Shown here one piece after another: positions 32,714 through 43,665 of a stretch of 64,000 bases of DNA; positions within the stretch are counted from its first letter, which is position 1; the number at the start of each line of letters is the position of its first letter. Source of the stretch: Mastigamoeba balamuthi (taxonomy: Eukaryota; Evosea; Mastigamoebida; Mastigamoebidae). The notes under the pieces were generated by a model, which saw only the letters and a list, made by a program, of their open reading frames with translations, searched no databases and had not been told where the DNA came from. The translations under genes and the position numbers were made by a program. The stretch covers positions 472,361 through 536,360 of the forward strand of contig CACRSC010000003.1 of the NCBI GenBank assembly GCA_902651635.1, read 5' to 3'.

Positions 32714-35509
32714 ATGTCGTCTGGCAGTGCACCTGCGGCCGCACCGGACGCTCCTCCCGCCCCCGCGGGCGCAGGGGCGACGGCCCCAGCTGCCGCGGAC
32801 CCTCCGCCGTCCTCCGCGGGCGCCGGGGCCGCTCCAATCGCCGCTCCAGCGACAGGGGCGGAGCAGCCCGTCGTCATCGACGACACGGACGCCGCGGCCA
32901 CGACGCCCAAGCGCGCCAGGCACAGGCTCACCGAGCAGGAGCGCGCGGCCGTGAGTGTCCACCCGTCTCGCGCCTGTTTGCGTCGGGTGTGCGGTGAATT
33001 CTGGATTCCGCGTGTCGACTGTGTGGCAAGCGAAGTCGCTGCTCTGTTGTTGTCGCGTTTGTTGTTGTGTTGTGGTTGTTGTTGTTGTGGCGTCACTGCA
33101 GTTGCTGTGCTGGCGGTTCGCACGACTGACGGAGGGGAGGCACACAGAGGGAGGCCGAGAAGGCAGCCAAGGCAGAGCAGGCGCGGATAAGGCGAGAGCA
33201 GGCAGAGAGTGCGCCAGCAGCCCAGCCCGTGCCACACCCTCAGCAGCAGCGTAACCGCACACACACTGGCGCCGCCCCCACCGCGCAGGGGAGAGGAAGG
33301 CCAAGGAGGAGGAGAGGGAGCGCAAGAAAGGTGCGGGCACCAGTGCAATCAACGCATGGCGGGCACGAATGACACGTGCGGGCACCCCACACTGCAGCCG
33401 AGAGGGAGGAGAAGAAGAAGAAGGCAGAGGAGGAAAAGGCCAAGAGGGACGCCGAGAAGGCCAAGCGAGACGAGGAGAAGGCCAAGAAGGAGGCCGAGAA
33501 GGCCGAGAAGAAGCACAAGAAGGAGGAGGAGAAGGTAGGCCCCTGCCCTGCCCATCCTCTTGCCTGCCCTGCTCCCTGCTCTGCCTCCACTCCCGCACTG
33601 ACGCGCTGGGGGGCCGCCGCCAGGCCAAGAAGGAGGAGGAGAAGGCCCGCAAGGAGGAGGAGAAGGTGAAGAAGGAGACGCAGAGCGCCATGTCGCGCAT
33701 CGACCGCTTCCTGCAGGTGCAGCAGCCGCTGGAGCAGAAGCGCCAGCCCACAGCGCTCCCCAAGTGCGGGCCCTTCGAGCCCTTCGAGACGGACGTGCAG
33801 TGGTACCGCCCGTGGGAGGACCCGCGTGTGGGTGCTGCCGAGGGCGCTGCAGAGCGCGTCTTGGGCTCACTCTACGCCGACGAGCGCCCGGCCGTCGAGG
33901 CCCTCGCGGAGCAGACGCTGGCGTGGGCCAGGGAGCGCAGGAGGCGGGTGTCTGTGCCACTGCAGCGCAGGAACTTCAAGCTGCTGGTGCTGAGGGACGC
34001 CGCGGAGCAGAGGGAGCGGCACTCGAGGCCGCCGTGGCGCGGGACGTGGTCCAAGCGCAGCAGCGTCGTCAGGGCGCGCAGGCCGCTGGCCAGGGACGAG
34101 ACGCTCGTGCAGGACTACGACGCCGAGAGCGACCTCGACTGGGAGGACCCCGAGGACGGCGAGGACATCGACTCGGAGGGCCTCGTGAGCGACGACGAGG
34201 ACGCCGCCGAGGACGAGGGCGACTTTGTGGTGCCCGACGGGCATCTCAGCGAGGAGGAGAGGGACGGCGAGGTCGATCCCATTCCCGAGGCTGCGGCGGG
34301 CCCCGTGGCTGTCGCGGCCAAGTCGGTGTGCTACGGCGTCGCCCTCGACCTCGGTGCGGATCGCTCGCACGCCTGCCTGCTTGCAGCGCGGTCTTCTCAC
34401 TGAGCGCGCCATCTACAGAGAAGGCGGACAGCAACACGCAGGAGGCCCTGTCGAAGCTCACGCTCCAAGTGCTGTCTTGTGAGCGCTGTGCCTGCCCCCG
34501 CTGCTGTGCCGACATCCCTCTGAGATCCCTCTGCCCCGCACCGAGCAGGCGCGATGCCGGAGAGGAAGAGACCTGTGTCGCAGATAACGAAGGAGCCGTT
34601 CCCCGAGAAGTATGTCGAGGCGCTGAACAATGTACGTTTGGAGCTGCCGCCACGACTCTCACAAACACCGATCAGCACGTCCTTGGAGCCACAAAGCCCC
34701 TCAAGCAGCTCGTCGAAGAGTTTTGCACAAAGTGCGCGATGACTATCGAACAGCAGCTCCAGGGCAACGCAACAGTCTGACACACCGCTGCAGGAACACC
34801 GAGGTCAGCAAGAAGGCGTTCAGGCGCGAGGTCGCCGCACGGTTCGTGAACATGGGGGCTGGCGCCAAGTCCAAGGTACCCTCGCCATGTCTCCATCCCG
34901 GCGCTCACGGCTCTGCACACGCTGCAGTGGGTGACAAAGAGCGCTGGCGAAGCTGCAACAGCTGCAGCGGCGGCCACCGCGGCGTCGCCAGCACCGATCA
35001 AGGACCTCATGGAAGCAGCGTCGCAGCAATGCCGATCCACGCCAGCAACTGGAAAGCGCCAGCGCCAGCTCATGGCAGACGCGATGGAAATCGACAGCGA
35101 CACGTCGGCGGCGGCGCAATCCCCAACACAGGCCAAGCCGATAGAGGACGTTGCCATGGCGCCGCCGAAAGAGACAAGACCCGCTCAGGCCGCTCAGCCT
35201 GCCCCAGAGGGAGCGCAGGCACTGCAGCCTAAAGGCCCGTCGCAGGTCGGTGGACAGCAGGCAGAGAGCTCGGCTCCTGCGTTGCCTGTCCCAGCGCTGG
35301 CGCTGGCGCCAGCAGCGCACCCGGGCAAGTCGCCCTCGATGTCCCCGAAGAAGACCGCGCACGCGAGAGCGACGACGCCGATCAAGGGGATGAAGCCACT
35401 CACCGCGTTCTTCACGCCACAGAAGGGACCACAGGCGCAAGCTGCGGCGTCGCCCGCCAAGACAAAGAAGGCGGACACAGAGGCCACCAAGGTTCTTGTG
35501 ATAGAGTGA
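32714..35509 (+). CDS. CHAF1A: Chromatin assembly factor 1 large subunit (p150)
   Basis: The start is ATG at 32714 (MSSGSAPAAAPDAPPAPAG). An acidic/Pro-Ala N-terminus is followed by the KER coiled coil (EREEKKKKAEEEKAKRDAEK, EEEKARKEEEKVKKETQ), a linker, then the CAF-1 core: RIDRFLQVQQPLEQKRQP, RNFKLLVLRDAAEQRERHSR, PPWRGTWSKRSSVVRARRPL, LVQDYDAESDLDWEDPEDG, EDIDSEGLVSDDEDAAEDEG and DFVVPDGHLSEEERDGEV. The last exon ends with GMKPLTAFFTPQ, a degenerate PCNA-interacting (PIP) box with L..FF spacing. CAF-1 deposits H3-H4 behind replication forks. Six or more introns occur. Intron 1 holds a (TTG)n run at about 33050-33090. TGA at 35507-35509. Confidence 0.88.
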
Positions 35510-35517
35510 GTAGAGAC

Positions 35518-35523
35518 AATAAA
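35518..35523 (+). promoter_or_regulatory. AATAAA polyadenylation signal, CAF-1 gene
   Basis: AATAAA lies 9 nt after the CAF-1 stop codon. Two other genes in the window have the same hexamer shortly after the stop, which supports its role. Confidence 0.55.
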
Positions 35524-36268
35524 GTAACCCGCATCAGCCACGGGCTGAGAACCCAGGCCAGGCCGATTCCACTCGCGAGACACGCTCTTTTTCTCGCCAT
35601 CGCGAAAGCTCGGCGCTACGGCACTTCGGCGAGTCACCAATCAGCAAGCGTACATAACCTCCTACTCAAGTATATCGCTGTTGCCTCTCATTTTGAAGGG
35701 TTATGCCGGATGATTGGATCGTGTTTCAGTCCCCTGCTGAATGTCCGGGTACTCGAACACCTTCTCCACCCACATTTACCTGTGTTGCAGTTATTCCGAG
35801 AACTTTCCATCGACAGTTGGTATGGTAGTTTGAACAGATGTTTGTTGCTAAGGCCTTAGATCTCCTCCTTCATCTGAAATAGGGACTCCTTTTCCGGATA
35901 AAGTTCCACGGGCAGATTCTGCGATACGTCAGCGATGGATTTTATCCGAAGGCGGCACACAATGGACGCATTACACAGAATTCCAGAGTGAGAGTATACT
36001 TCCATCTCCTTGTGCACAACCCTTCATACTCCATTCAGTTCAGACCATGTGCTCAGGTGCCGTCGCCCCCTCTTGTGCACCCTCACCCCTCGTTTGATGA
36101 CAAGCCTTGCTCAGAGCGGAGGAAGGGGACAAAGTGAAAATAGTCCCGAGATAGATTCAACCGTTGCACAACAGATGTGCAGGAAAACTGCACCATGTGG
36201 ACACATCAAACTCGCCCGATCTGGCTTCCAGGACTCATAACTCATTCTTTGCGTTGGAGCGCACAAGC
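35524..36268. other. Intergenic, no gene recognised
   Basis: The sequence is less GC-rich than the neighbouring genes. An open frame at 35506-35859 has no recognisable domain and overlaps the CAF-1 3' end. The 3' half presumably holds the promoter of the GH5 gene. No tRNA or repeat is seen. Confidence 0.45.
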
Positions 36269-38192
36269 ATGCACGCCATCTCCAGTGGAGCCATCGTAGT
36301 GGCCCTCGCGGCCTTCGCACGTGAGTCTCTCTGGCTGACCAGCTGAAGCTCACAATCCCATTTTTAATCACGTACAGACGCTGTATGCAACGACGTTGCT
36401 CCGAACAGCCAGTTCACGTGTGCTCAGCATGCCTCGTGGGGCAAATGCAACGAACCCTGTACGCCGGGTCGCAAAGCCATCAATAACCTCAAACACCCAC
36501 AGACATGAGAGGGTTCTGCGATCTGAGCTGCGGTAGATGCACTCTCCCATGCCTGGACGTCCCGCCAAACAGTCAGTTCACGTGTGCGCAGCAGGTCGCG
36601 TGGGGAAAGTGCAACGAGCCCTGTAGGTCTCATTTAGGCTTGCATCGCACGCTCACTGGGGTTTCACCAAGACATGAGAGGGCACTGCGAGAAGAGCTGC
36701 GGAAGGTGCACAGGCGGATGCACAGACGTTCCTCCGAACAACCAGTTCACGTGTGCTCAGCAGGTTGCGTGGGGGAAATGCAACGAGCCCTGTAAGCTCA
36801 GTGGCGGCCAATGTTCTTGATCCCACAAAGACCACCCAGATATGAGTGGATACTGCGACAGGAGCTGCAGCAGGTGCAAGCCTAGTTGCACGGACATTTC
36901 GCCCGACAAGAAGTACTCGTGTGCTCAGCAGGCTGAGTGGGGGAAGTGCAACATGCCTTGTGCGGACACCTTCGATTATTCTCCCATGTGACTTACACTG
37001 TTTTTCAGTCATGGCGAAGTACTGCCACAAGAGCTGCGGGAGGTGCGGGAAGAAGCCTGCCGCTGACACCACAACCGGTGTTCCGACTCCACTCAATGGC
37101 CGCGTGTGGGCCATTGGGGTCAACTACGCGCAGCACAGTTGGTCTCAGGGCTGGATGACTGACTTCTGTACGCTTTATTCACTCCGTTAGATTATTCTTG
37201 GGCTCTTCTCAAACGTTTGTGTAGTGGATGACCAGTGGGCTTCGAAGCTGACAATGATAAAGAGGGAGCTCAATGAGATCAAGAGCAAGGGAGCTCGCGT
37301 GGTGCGCTGGTGGCTGTTCGCCAACAGCGGCATTCTTCCGGCATCGTGCTGGAGTGGGTCGCACTTCGTCAGCCTGCCTCCCAAGTACGTCGACCACATC
37401 GAGGAGGGCGTGAACTACGCCAAGAGGTACGCTCCCACTCTGCCACGAACCCCCTCGCACTAACCCCGTTGATTCTGTGCTCACAGCATCGGCCTGCTGG
37501 TGTACCCGGCGCTCATGAGCTTCGACTGGGGCAGGGGACAGCGTGGCCACACTGAGATCTTCACTGACCCCGCTGCCCGCCAGTCATGGATCGACAACGC
37601 AGTCGCACCAATTGTTGAGAGGCTCAAGGGCAACGCAGGCGTCTTTGGGTGGGACCTCATGAACGAGCCCGAGTGGATAGTCGACAGCACCGACGGCGGC
37701 GACCGCTGCGACGACTGTGCGAGGCTGAGGCTGGCGGACCTCAAGGCCTTCCTGAACTCGGAGATGGCCACGATCCGCGGCAAGGGAGCAAAGCAGCCCA
37801 TCTCTCTCGGGAGCGCGAGCCTCAAGTACCTGACGCAGAAGAGGCTGTGGAACGACCTGGACCTCGACTTCTGGGACTTCCACTGGTACTCGTGGGCTAC
37901 GCAGTGGTTCAACCCGCTGCTCCAGGAGGCCTCCAAGGCCATCGTGCCCTCCAAGCCCGTCATCATCGGCGAGGTCATGCCCGACCCCTCTCAGGACTCG
38001 GTGCTCTCGAACAGCGCAAACCGGTGGTGCGACGGGCAGACGTGCACGGACCACGGACGTCTCCTCGCGAGGCTGGCCCAGCTGGGCTACTCGGGGTACA
38101 TGCCCTGGGCGTGGACGGACCCCAACTTCGTGCTCGAGCCCCACATCGGGAATCACTTCCTGATGTTCAACCAGAACCACCCGCAGCACTGA
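36269..38192 (+). CDS. Secreted GH5 glycosidase with four Cys-rich modules
   Basis: ATG 36269 begins a signal peptide (MHAISSGAIVVALAAFAH). Four modules of about 35 residues follow, each with the pattern C..[VI].P...[FY][ST]CAQ...WGKCN.PC/Y and a closing [FYH]C..SC.RC, as in NSQFTCAQHASWGKCNEP and KKYSCAQQAEWGKCNMP. They resemble the Cys-rich, CBM10-like wall-binding modules of algal and bacterial glycosidases. The catalytic domain is GH5: ARVVRWWLFANSGILPASCW, GVFGWDLMNEPEWIVDST (acid/base Glu after Asn), WDFHWYSWATQWF and PVIIGEVMPDPSQDSV (nucleophile Glu). The best guess is a beta-mannanase or related beta-glycanase. Each module is split by an intron right after the Pro codon, always phase 1. 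TGA at 38192. Confidence 0.88.
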
Positions 38193-38259
38193 CCGCGCTG
38201 CCACACAGCCCCGAGTGGCGGCCCTCATCTGTATAGTCGCCCTGCACCCATTGCGGGCG

Positions 38260-38265
38260 AATAAA
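38260..38265 (+). promoter_or_regulatory. AATAAA polyadenylation signal, GH5 gene
   Basis: AATAAA lies about 68 nt downstream of the GH5 stop codon, a normal distance for cleavage and polyadenylation. Confidence 0.55.
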
Positions 38266-38439
38266 GACCGCACTGTCGGGCAGCACAAATCCAGTCTTCT
38301 CAAGTGTTACCCCGTCCCATTTCAAACGCTCTTCACCATTTCAAGCCATCTCATTTCCAAAGGACAACTGCTGGCTTGATTTTTCCCGCCTAGAAAAATC
38401 AAGTGACCCTTTGTTTTGTTTTTGTTCGCAGCACCGCTG

Positions 38440-39342
38440 ATGCGCCAACTGGCAGTCGCCCGGTGCGTTCTCCTGTGCCTGGCCTGCGCCCTGTGCGCTG
38501 TTTCGTGGCGCAGCCCCGCAGCCTCGTACTGCCTCGTCGACCGGTCGCTGTTCCCCTCGCCGCCCAGCAGCGGCGCGCTGCACCTGCTCTCCCTGGCTGC
38601 GCCCCACGCCGTCCTGGCCCTCTGCCTGCTCCTCCGCGAACCCGCGTCTGTGCTTGTCCTCGACACCCGCAGGGCCCTGCTGGCGTGGCCCTCGGCCGTC
38701 CTCGTCTACGTCTGCCTCTACGTCTGGGTGTCCATTGCCAAGGTGCCCCCCCCCCCCCGCGCCCTCTCCCTGCCCTCCTCCTCGCTGACAGCGTCGGTCG
38801 CGCCGCTGGGCCAGGAGCTGCAGGGCGACCGCACGTGCTCGAGGCTCGGCTCGCCGAGGTCCAACGGCATCAGCGGGCACACGCTCTGCCACGCCTACTA
38901 CGCCCTCGCGACGCTGCACGCGGCGCTCTCGACGGCCCGCGCGGCCACCAGCGGCGCCGCGGCCAAGAAGCGCGCGCTGCTGGGCGCCTGGGCGGTGCAG
39001 GCGGCCCTCTCGGCGCACGTGCTCGCGCGGACGTACGCGGGGGGCTACCACAGCGCGCGGCAGATGCTGGCGGGGCTCGCGTGCGCGCTGCTGGGCGACG
39101 CGGTGCGGGCGGCGGCGGCGCGGGTGGCCAGGCGGTCGCAGGAGGACCTGGCGGGCGTCACGGGGACGCTGATGGCCCTCGCCGCGGGCGGCGTGGCCGC
39201 GAGCGCGGTGCTCGGGTTCCCCGGGCCGCTCAGCGCGAGCCTCTGGGCGTTGTGGGCGCTCAGCTTCGCGGCCCTCGTGGCCCTGCGCAACGGGCCGCTG
39301 TTCTCCAAGCAGCGCCTGCCACAAGCGCCGGTCCCAAATTGA
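38440..39342 (+). CDS. PAP2-superfamily membrane phosphatase
   Basis: The first ATG is at 38440. A TTTGTTCGCAG acceptor-like sequence just before it leaves room for an upstream exon. About six hydrophobic segments are seen (CVLLCLACALCAVSW, LSLAAPHAVLALCLLL, LLAWPSAVLVYVCLYVW). The acid-phosphatase motifs appear as SPRSNGISGHTLCHAYYALA (the PSGH motif, here with extra residues) and ARTYAGGYHSARQMLAG (the SR-x5-H motif). Together these hold the two catalytic His residues. The substrate is likely a lipid phosphate or polyprenyl diphosphate. An intron with a C-homopolymer (GTGCCCCCC) runs from about 38744 to 38790. Which lipid is used cannot be told. Confidence 0.72.
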   Translation: MRQLAVARCVLLCLACALCAVSWRSPAASYCLVDRSLFPSPPSSGALHLLSLAAPHAVLALCLLLREPASVLVLDTRRALLAWPSAVLVYVCLYVWVSIAKVPPPPRALSLPSSSLTASVAPLGQELQGDRTCSRLGSPRSNGISGHTLCHAYYALATLHAALSTARAATSGAAAKKRALLGAWAVQAALSAHVLARTYAGGYHSARQMLAGLACALLGDAVRAAAARVARRSQEDLAGVTGTLMALAAGGVAASAVLGFPGPLSASLWALWALSFAALVALRNGPLFSKQRLPQAPVPN

Positions 39343-39462
39343 GTTCGAATTATTAAAAGTTGGTCTTATTTCAATTGCTGCTAAGATCATTTGATCCAGA
39401 TTCAGTGAGGAAATCACAAGAAGATGCGAAAATCTCCTGATCCGCGGTCCAGTAACTGAGAA

Positions 39463-41216
39463 ATGCTGCGAAGTCAACTGCGAGAGCTCGTCTGCGACAT
39501 CGCCGACCACGTGTCCGCCACGCTCCCGACGTGGCGTGGCCCGCGCACCCCAGCCGTCCCCAGCACCCCTCTGCGCCGCCCGCTCGCCCCCCAGCTCCCC
39601 GCGTGCCTCTCGGCCCTGCCGTCCCCGTCTTCTCCCGCGCCCTCTGTGCTCCAGCCGCCGGTTCTCCAGCAGTTCCACAGCCGATCGCACGCGTCTCGAC
39701 CCGCGCGGCGTCGCTCTCACGGCCCGCTCTGCCCCCCAGGTGCGGCTGGCACGCGCTGTACAACGCCTGCTGCGCGCTGGAGGCGGCAGGCGCCCCCGCA
39801 GAGGGCGAGGGGGACGAGGCGCTGGGCCGCCTGGGCGACGCCGCCTGCTTCTGGTCGTTCTTCTGGCGCGGCCTGCGCCTGCTCCGGGCAGAGGCGCGCC
39901 GCAGGGGCTCGGCGCACTACCCCTGGCGCCTGCGCGACGTCGACAGCGGCTGCCTGGAGCGCGACTACGTGTGCGCCCGCTTTTCCGTTGCCTCTGCGGT
40001 CAATTGATTGCGCGTGTTGGCTTTGCGCTATGTTGTGATGCTTCAAACATGGTGTCTGTCTCATCGATGATCCAGCGGCCAGCCACGTGCTCTAACTCAG
40101 CGTCGTGTATCAGTTGTTCCGACAGCGCAGCACCTGGTGTTATTCATTACGCTCTTCTGACCGAGTCTGCTCAGGGACGTGGTGCTCAAGGGGATGGGGC
40201 TGGGTGAAGGTGGTGGGCTTCTGTGGGCGCCGGACGTCTCGGAGGCCTCTATGAGGAACGGACTGCTCGAGGTAGAGCAGATCCAGGCTCTTGACGGTGC
40301 GATCGAGGGCGTCCGGACCCACGGGGGCGCTGTGGCCTTGGTCCTGGGCCTACTGGACCACTGGGTGCGCAGTTGCCCTGCCCTCCCCATCGTGAGCTCA
40401 CTCGCCTCGCTGGGGGGCCTGTAGGTCGCTGTCCTGGTGTGTAGGAGCGCCGAGGCGTCAGAGGTGGTGCTGATGGACCCCAGGAACAAGCCCGTGCTTG
40501 GCCGGACATCCGCGGACCTGCTCGGGGAGCTCGTGCCCTTCTTCGACGACCTCCAGGCCAGAGGCAAGCTGACACCCGAGGAGGGCGACCGCGCCAAGCA
40601 GCAGGATGACTACCTGCGCTCGCTCGTCGAGTGCCAGAAACTGTTCGTTCGCCCACGCGCCTCTCTTGTGCCTCACTGTCGGCCTCCTCGAACTCCCCCC
40701 CCACAAGGACGAGCTGGCTCTCTGCGGCGTTGTCGGGGCAGCTGCGTTTCGTGTCGCTGTGCGCGTCGATGCCCATGCAGGACATGCTCGCGAGCTTTGC
40801 GGGCTCTGTTGTCGACTGGAGTACGACACACACTGCACTCTCCCTCTGACTCGCCTCTGAATCTCACGGAGGGCGTTTGGCGCTGGGGCAGAGTCCGCAG
40901 AGAGCAGCAGGAACTTCGGTGATGAGGAGCTCGTAGTCCTCTGCGCGTGGCTATCTGACATGTGGCCTCCTGGCATCATTGGCCACTCTGTACATTCTTT
41001 TGATCTGCAGTTGTAAATGACGAGTGTCTTAATCCTGCAAAATAGGTCGTGGGCAAGCTCAAGGAAGTCGGGTCGCAGGGCCTGCCACAGAGCCTTGTGG
41101 TCGATCTCAGAAGTTGGGCCACGTTCATCCTCGCGCACGTCGCCATGTGCGACCTCCAGGAGATCGTCCGCCTGCGTTCCGTCTCCACAGAGATGTTGCA
41201 CGCTCTCTCAACGTGA
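39463..41216 (+). CDS. Candidate cysteine protease of unknown family
   Basis: Start MLRSQLRELVCDIADHVSAT. After an intron ending CCCCCCAG comes CGWHALYNACCALEAAG, which looks like a catalytic Cys at the head of a helix. Next come FWSFFWRGLRLLRAEARRRG and DVDSGCLERDYV. A later exon reads DVVLKGMGLGEGGGLLWAPD, GAVALVLGLLDHWVAVLVCR and SEVVLMDPRNKP. The order Cys, then HW within a hydrophobic strand, then Asp at LMDP matches a clan-CA/CE-style triad. The last exon ends SWATFILAHVAMCDLQEIVR and a stop at 41216. Exon joins between 40650 and 41045 are uncertain. It could act on ubiquitin-like tails, but that is speculation from the fold pattern. Confidence 0.5.
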
Positions 41217-41484
41217 ACACCAGATCCCCATCTATGCCGAACATCGCCCCTTTTGTCTTCTTGTTGATGTTGAGTTTGCAGAGCGTACAAGTAGCATTTT
41301 GCTTCTCTTTTTGATGATGTCACATACGTCGTGTTCACTGAGAAGCGGGGGCGCCTGACAGAAGTGCCTCAACGTCCCAACAAAGCCTTGTCATGCGTCC
41401 TCGCCTCTTTGGTGGACAGATCTAGGAGATTGTTTTGGTTCAAGATACAGCAGCCGCAGTATCTACATTTTTCAAACCACGCTG

Positions 41485-42487
41485 ATGCTGCGCTCGGTTG
41501 CGAAGATCGCCACGCAGACGCTGGGCGTCTCGGGCGCCGTCTTCATTGCGGGCCACGCGCTGGCGCTCGTCGTCGCCTCTGCTGCCTCGAGCCTCAGCCG
41601 CACCTCAGGTCCACCCCCCCTGTTGGCGTCCGACAGCGTTCTGACACGCTGCCCCCCAGCGCTCCTGCACTGCTCCTCGGCGGCCCTCTTCGTGCTGCTG
41701 CGCGAGATGGACCCAGGGTTCCTCCCCAAGGGCGACCTCGAGTCCTCCGCCGTCCCAGAGCCCGCCCCGCCGCCGCAGGGCGCCGCGTACTGCTCGCTGT
41801 GCCGCCTGCGCAGGCCCTGGAGGTCCAAGCACTGCAAGGCCTGCGGCAGGTGCGTCTCCCGTTACGGTGCGGTGCTAGCCCGCCCGCCAGCGCGGCACAC
41901 TGAGGGGCCAGGGGCCCTGACCCTGACCCTGACCCTGACCCCTCGCTCCCCGCACCCCACTGGGGCGCAGACCACCACTGCGGGTTCGTGGGCAAGTGCG
42001 TGGGGCAGAGGAACAAGCTGCCCTTCTTGCTCTACCTCCTCTGCGAGTTCCTCTGCTTCTCGTCGCTGACCATCGCGGTGTGCCCTCGCCTCCCGTGCTG
42101 CTGCTCTGCTGCTGATGCCGCCCGCCCTGTCGGACATGCGTCTGACCGATTGTCCCTCTCCAGGTCGTGGACATACTTGAGTTCGACGGGTCGCTGTGGC
42201 CCTTCTTCGCGCTGGTGGCCAGCGGGGTGACGTCACTGCTGGCGTTTGCACTGCTGGCGAACCAGACGTACCTCGCCATCACGAACCAGACGCAGTACGA
42301 GGCCATGGGCAGGCACCCGCACGTGCCCGACGTGCCCGACAGGGTGCACATGCCGTTTGACGCTGGCTGCGTGGAGAACCTGCGCCAGTTCTGCGTCGTC
42401 ACCGACATCAACTTCGTGGCGCAGGCGCAGTCGTCCCCGAGCTGCTTCTCCCTCTTTCTCGACAACGACTACTACAGTTGCTGCTGA
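41485..42487 (+). CDS. DHHC palmitoyltransferase
   Basis: Two N-terminal TM segments (TLGVSGAVFIAGHALALVVA, ALLHCSSAALFVLLREMDPG) precede the Cys-rich domain YCSLCRLRRPWRSKHCKACG, RCV. After an intron comes DHHCGFVGKCVGQRNKLPFL. Two more TM segments follow (LLYLLCEFLCFSSLTIA, FFALVASGVTSLLAFALLAN), then QTQYEAMGR, an NQTQYE version of the TTxE motif. The DHHC core is intact, but the usual proline-tryptophan after it is replaced by Gly-Phe. The enzyme S-acylates Cys of target proteins at Golgi, ER or plasma membrane. The first intron of the C-rich region contains (CCCTGA)n. The C-terminus ends FSLFLDNDYYSCC. Confidence 0.88.
41914..41940 (+). repeat. (CCCTGA)n microsatellite in an intron
   Basis: Four to five tandem CCCTGA units lie inside the DHHC gene intron. 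It resembles a telomere-like hexamer by chance, but the run is short and internal. Confidence 0.8.
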
Positions 42488-42705
42488 GGCTGCAAATAGT
42501 AGACGCAAGGGCCCTCTTCCGGGTTCTCCGCCAGCGGGCCCCACTGTGCATCGCCTGTCCTGGTGTGGCACCAACTCCAACCGCCGCCAAAGGCCCAAAT
42601 GAGGGTGACGACATCAATTGGAATTAGATCAAAGCATGGAAATCTGTACTTTTATAAAAATCTCCTTCCGCAGAACGCTCTTGGTGTTGGTGTGGGCTCA
42701 AGCCG

Positions 42706-43541
42706 ATGGCTGCCAAGCACCTTGTCCTCTGCGCCGCGCTGTTTGGCGCCCTGTTCGTTGCGACAGCTGTGTTCCGCCCCGACCTTCGTGGGGCTGGCTA
42801 TGGCCTCGTCATCAAGCCCGTAGCCCCTCTGCTTCTCTCCCTCGCTGCTGCCCTCTACGCCCGCCCTGTTCGCACCCCAGGTGAGTCCTCTCGTGACAGA
42901 GCAGTTGCTATTGGCGGATTGACGACCCTTTTCCCCCAGCTGTTGCTCTGGCATGCTATGGCATCGGCAACATCTTTCTGGAGGCCTTCGACTGCGCCTG
43001 TGCAGAGCCCTTGATTTCCGGCAGGATGGGGGAGTTGGTTGGCACCGGGCTCTTCATCGTGGGGCACCTCGCGATGCTCCATGCCGTTCTTCGACTCTGG
43101 TCTCTCTCGCGACCCACGCAACCGACGTGGCTGGGGAGGTTGTTCTATGCTTTCTGCTGCCTCGCGGGCTGGGCGCTGTGGGCGCTTGTCCTTCCTCACC
43201 ACGTGATGGGCAAGCAGTACCTCGTCAATGCTGTGACGCTCTGTGCAATTCCCGTCTTTGGTCTCCTGTTTGCTATTGCTCGGGTGGCCCTCGAAGCGGC
43301 ATCTGCCGCAGGAGCAAGGCCGGGAGCGAGGCTCGTGGCGATTGGTACGCACCTGTTCATCGCGGGAGATGCTGTCTGTGCGGTCCACATGATTGCTGAC
43401 GGATATGCCCCTCTGGCATGGTTTGCTGGGCCGCAGCCTTCCTACATAATCATGCTGATGCCGCTCTACATCTCCGGCATCTGCCTGGAAACTCTCGGTT
43501 TCTGCAAGCAGCAGGGACAGGCCAAGGCAAAGCACGCTTGA
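42706..43541 (+). CDS. TMEM86/YhhN-family membrane protein (lysoplasmalogenase-like)
   Basis: ATG 42706 (MAAKHLVLCAALFGALFVAT) begins a protein of seven to eight hydrophobic helices. Segments include GYGLVIKPVAPLLLSLAAAL, LACYGIGNIFLEAFDCACAE, GTGLFIVGHLAMLHAVLRLW, VTLCAIPVFGLLFAIARVA, LVAIGTHLFIAGDAVCAVHM and PSYIIMLMPLYISGICLETL. The repeated pattern of a helix ending in a polar residue, a K-P-x-x-P in helix 2 and GD in a late helix fits the YhhN/TMEM86 family, whose human members hydrolyse lysoplasmalogens. One intron runs from about 42881 to 42939. Confidence 0.65.
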
Positions 43542-43665
43542 TCACACCCACTCAAGAATGTGATTGGCACGGCTTCAACATTCCTGAATTGGTTTGGCGC
43601 TTCACCAGAATGCCGCGGTTCTAACGTGGCTCGAGCGTTGAATGAGACCGTCGTGCTATGTATTC

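Noticed and set aside
41914-41940. CCCTGA repeats as a telomere end
   Set aside because: Only four to five units, inside an intron of an ordinary gene.
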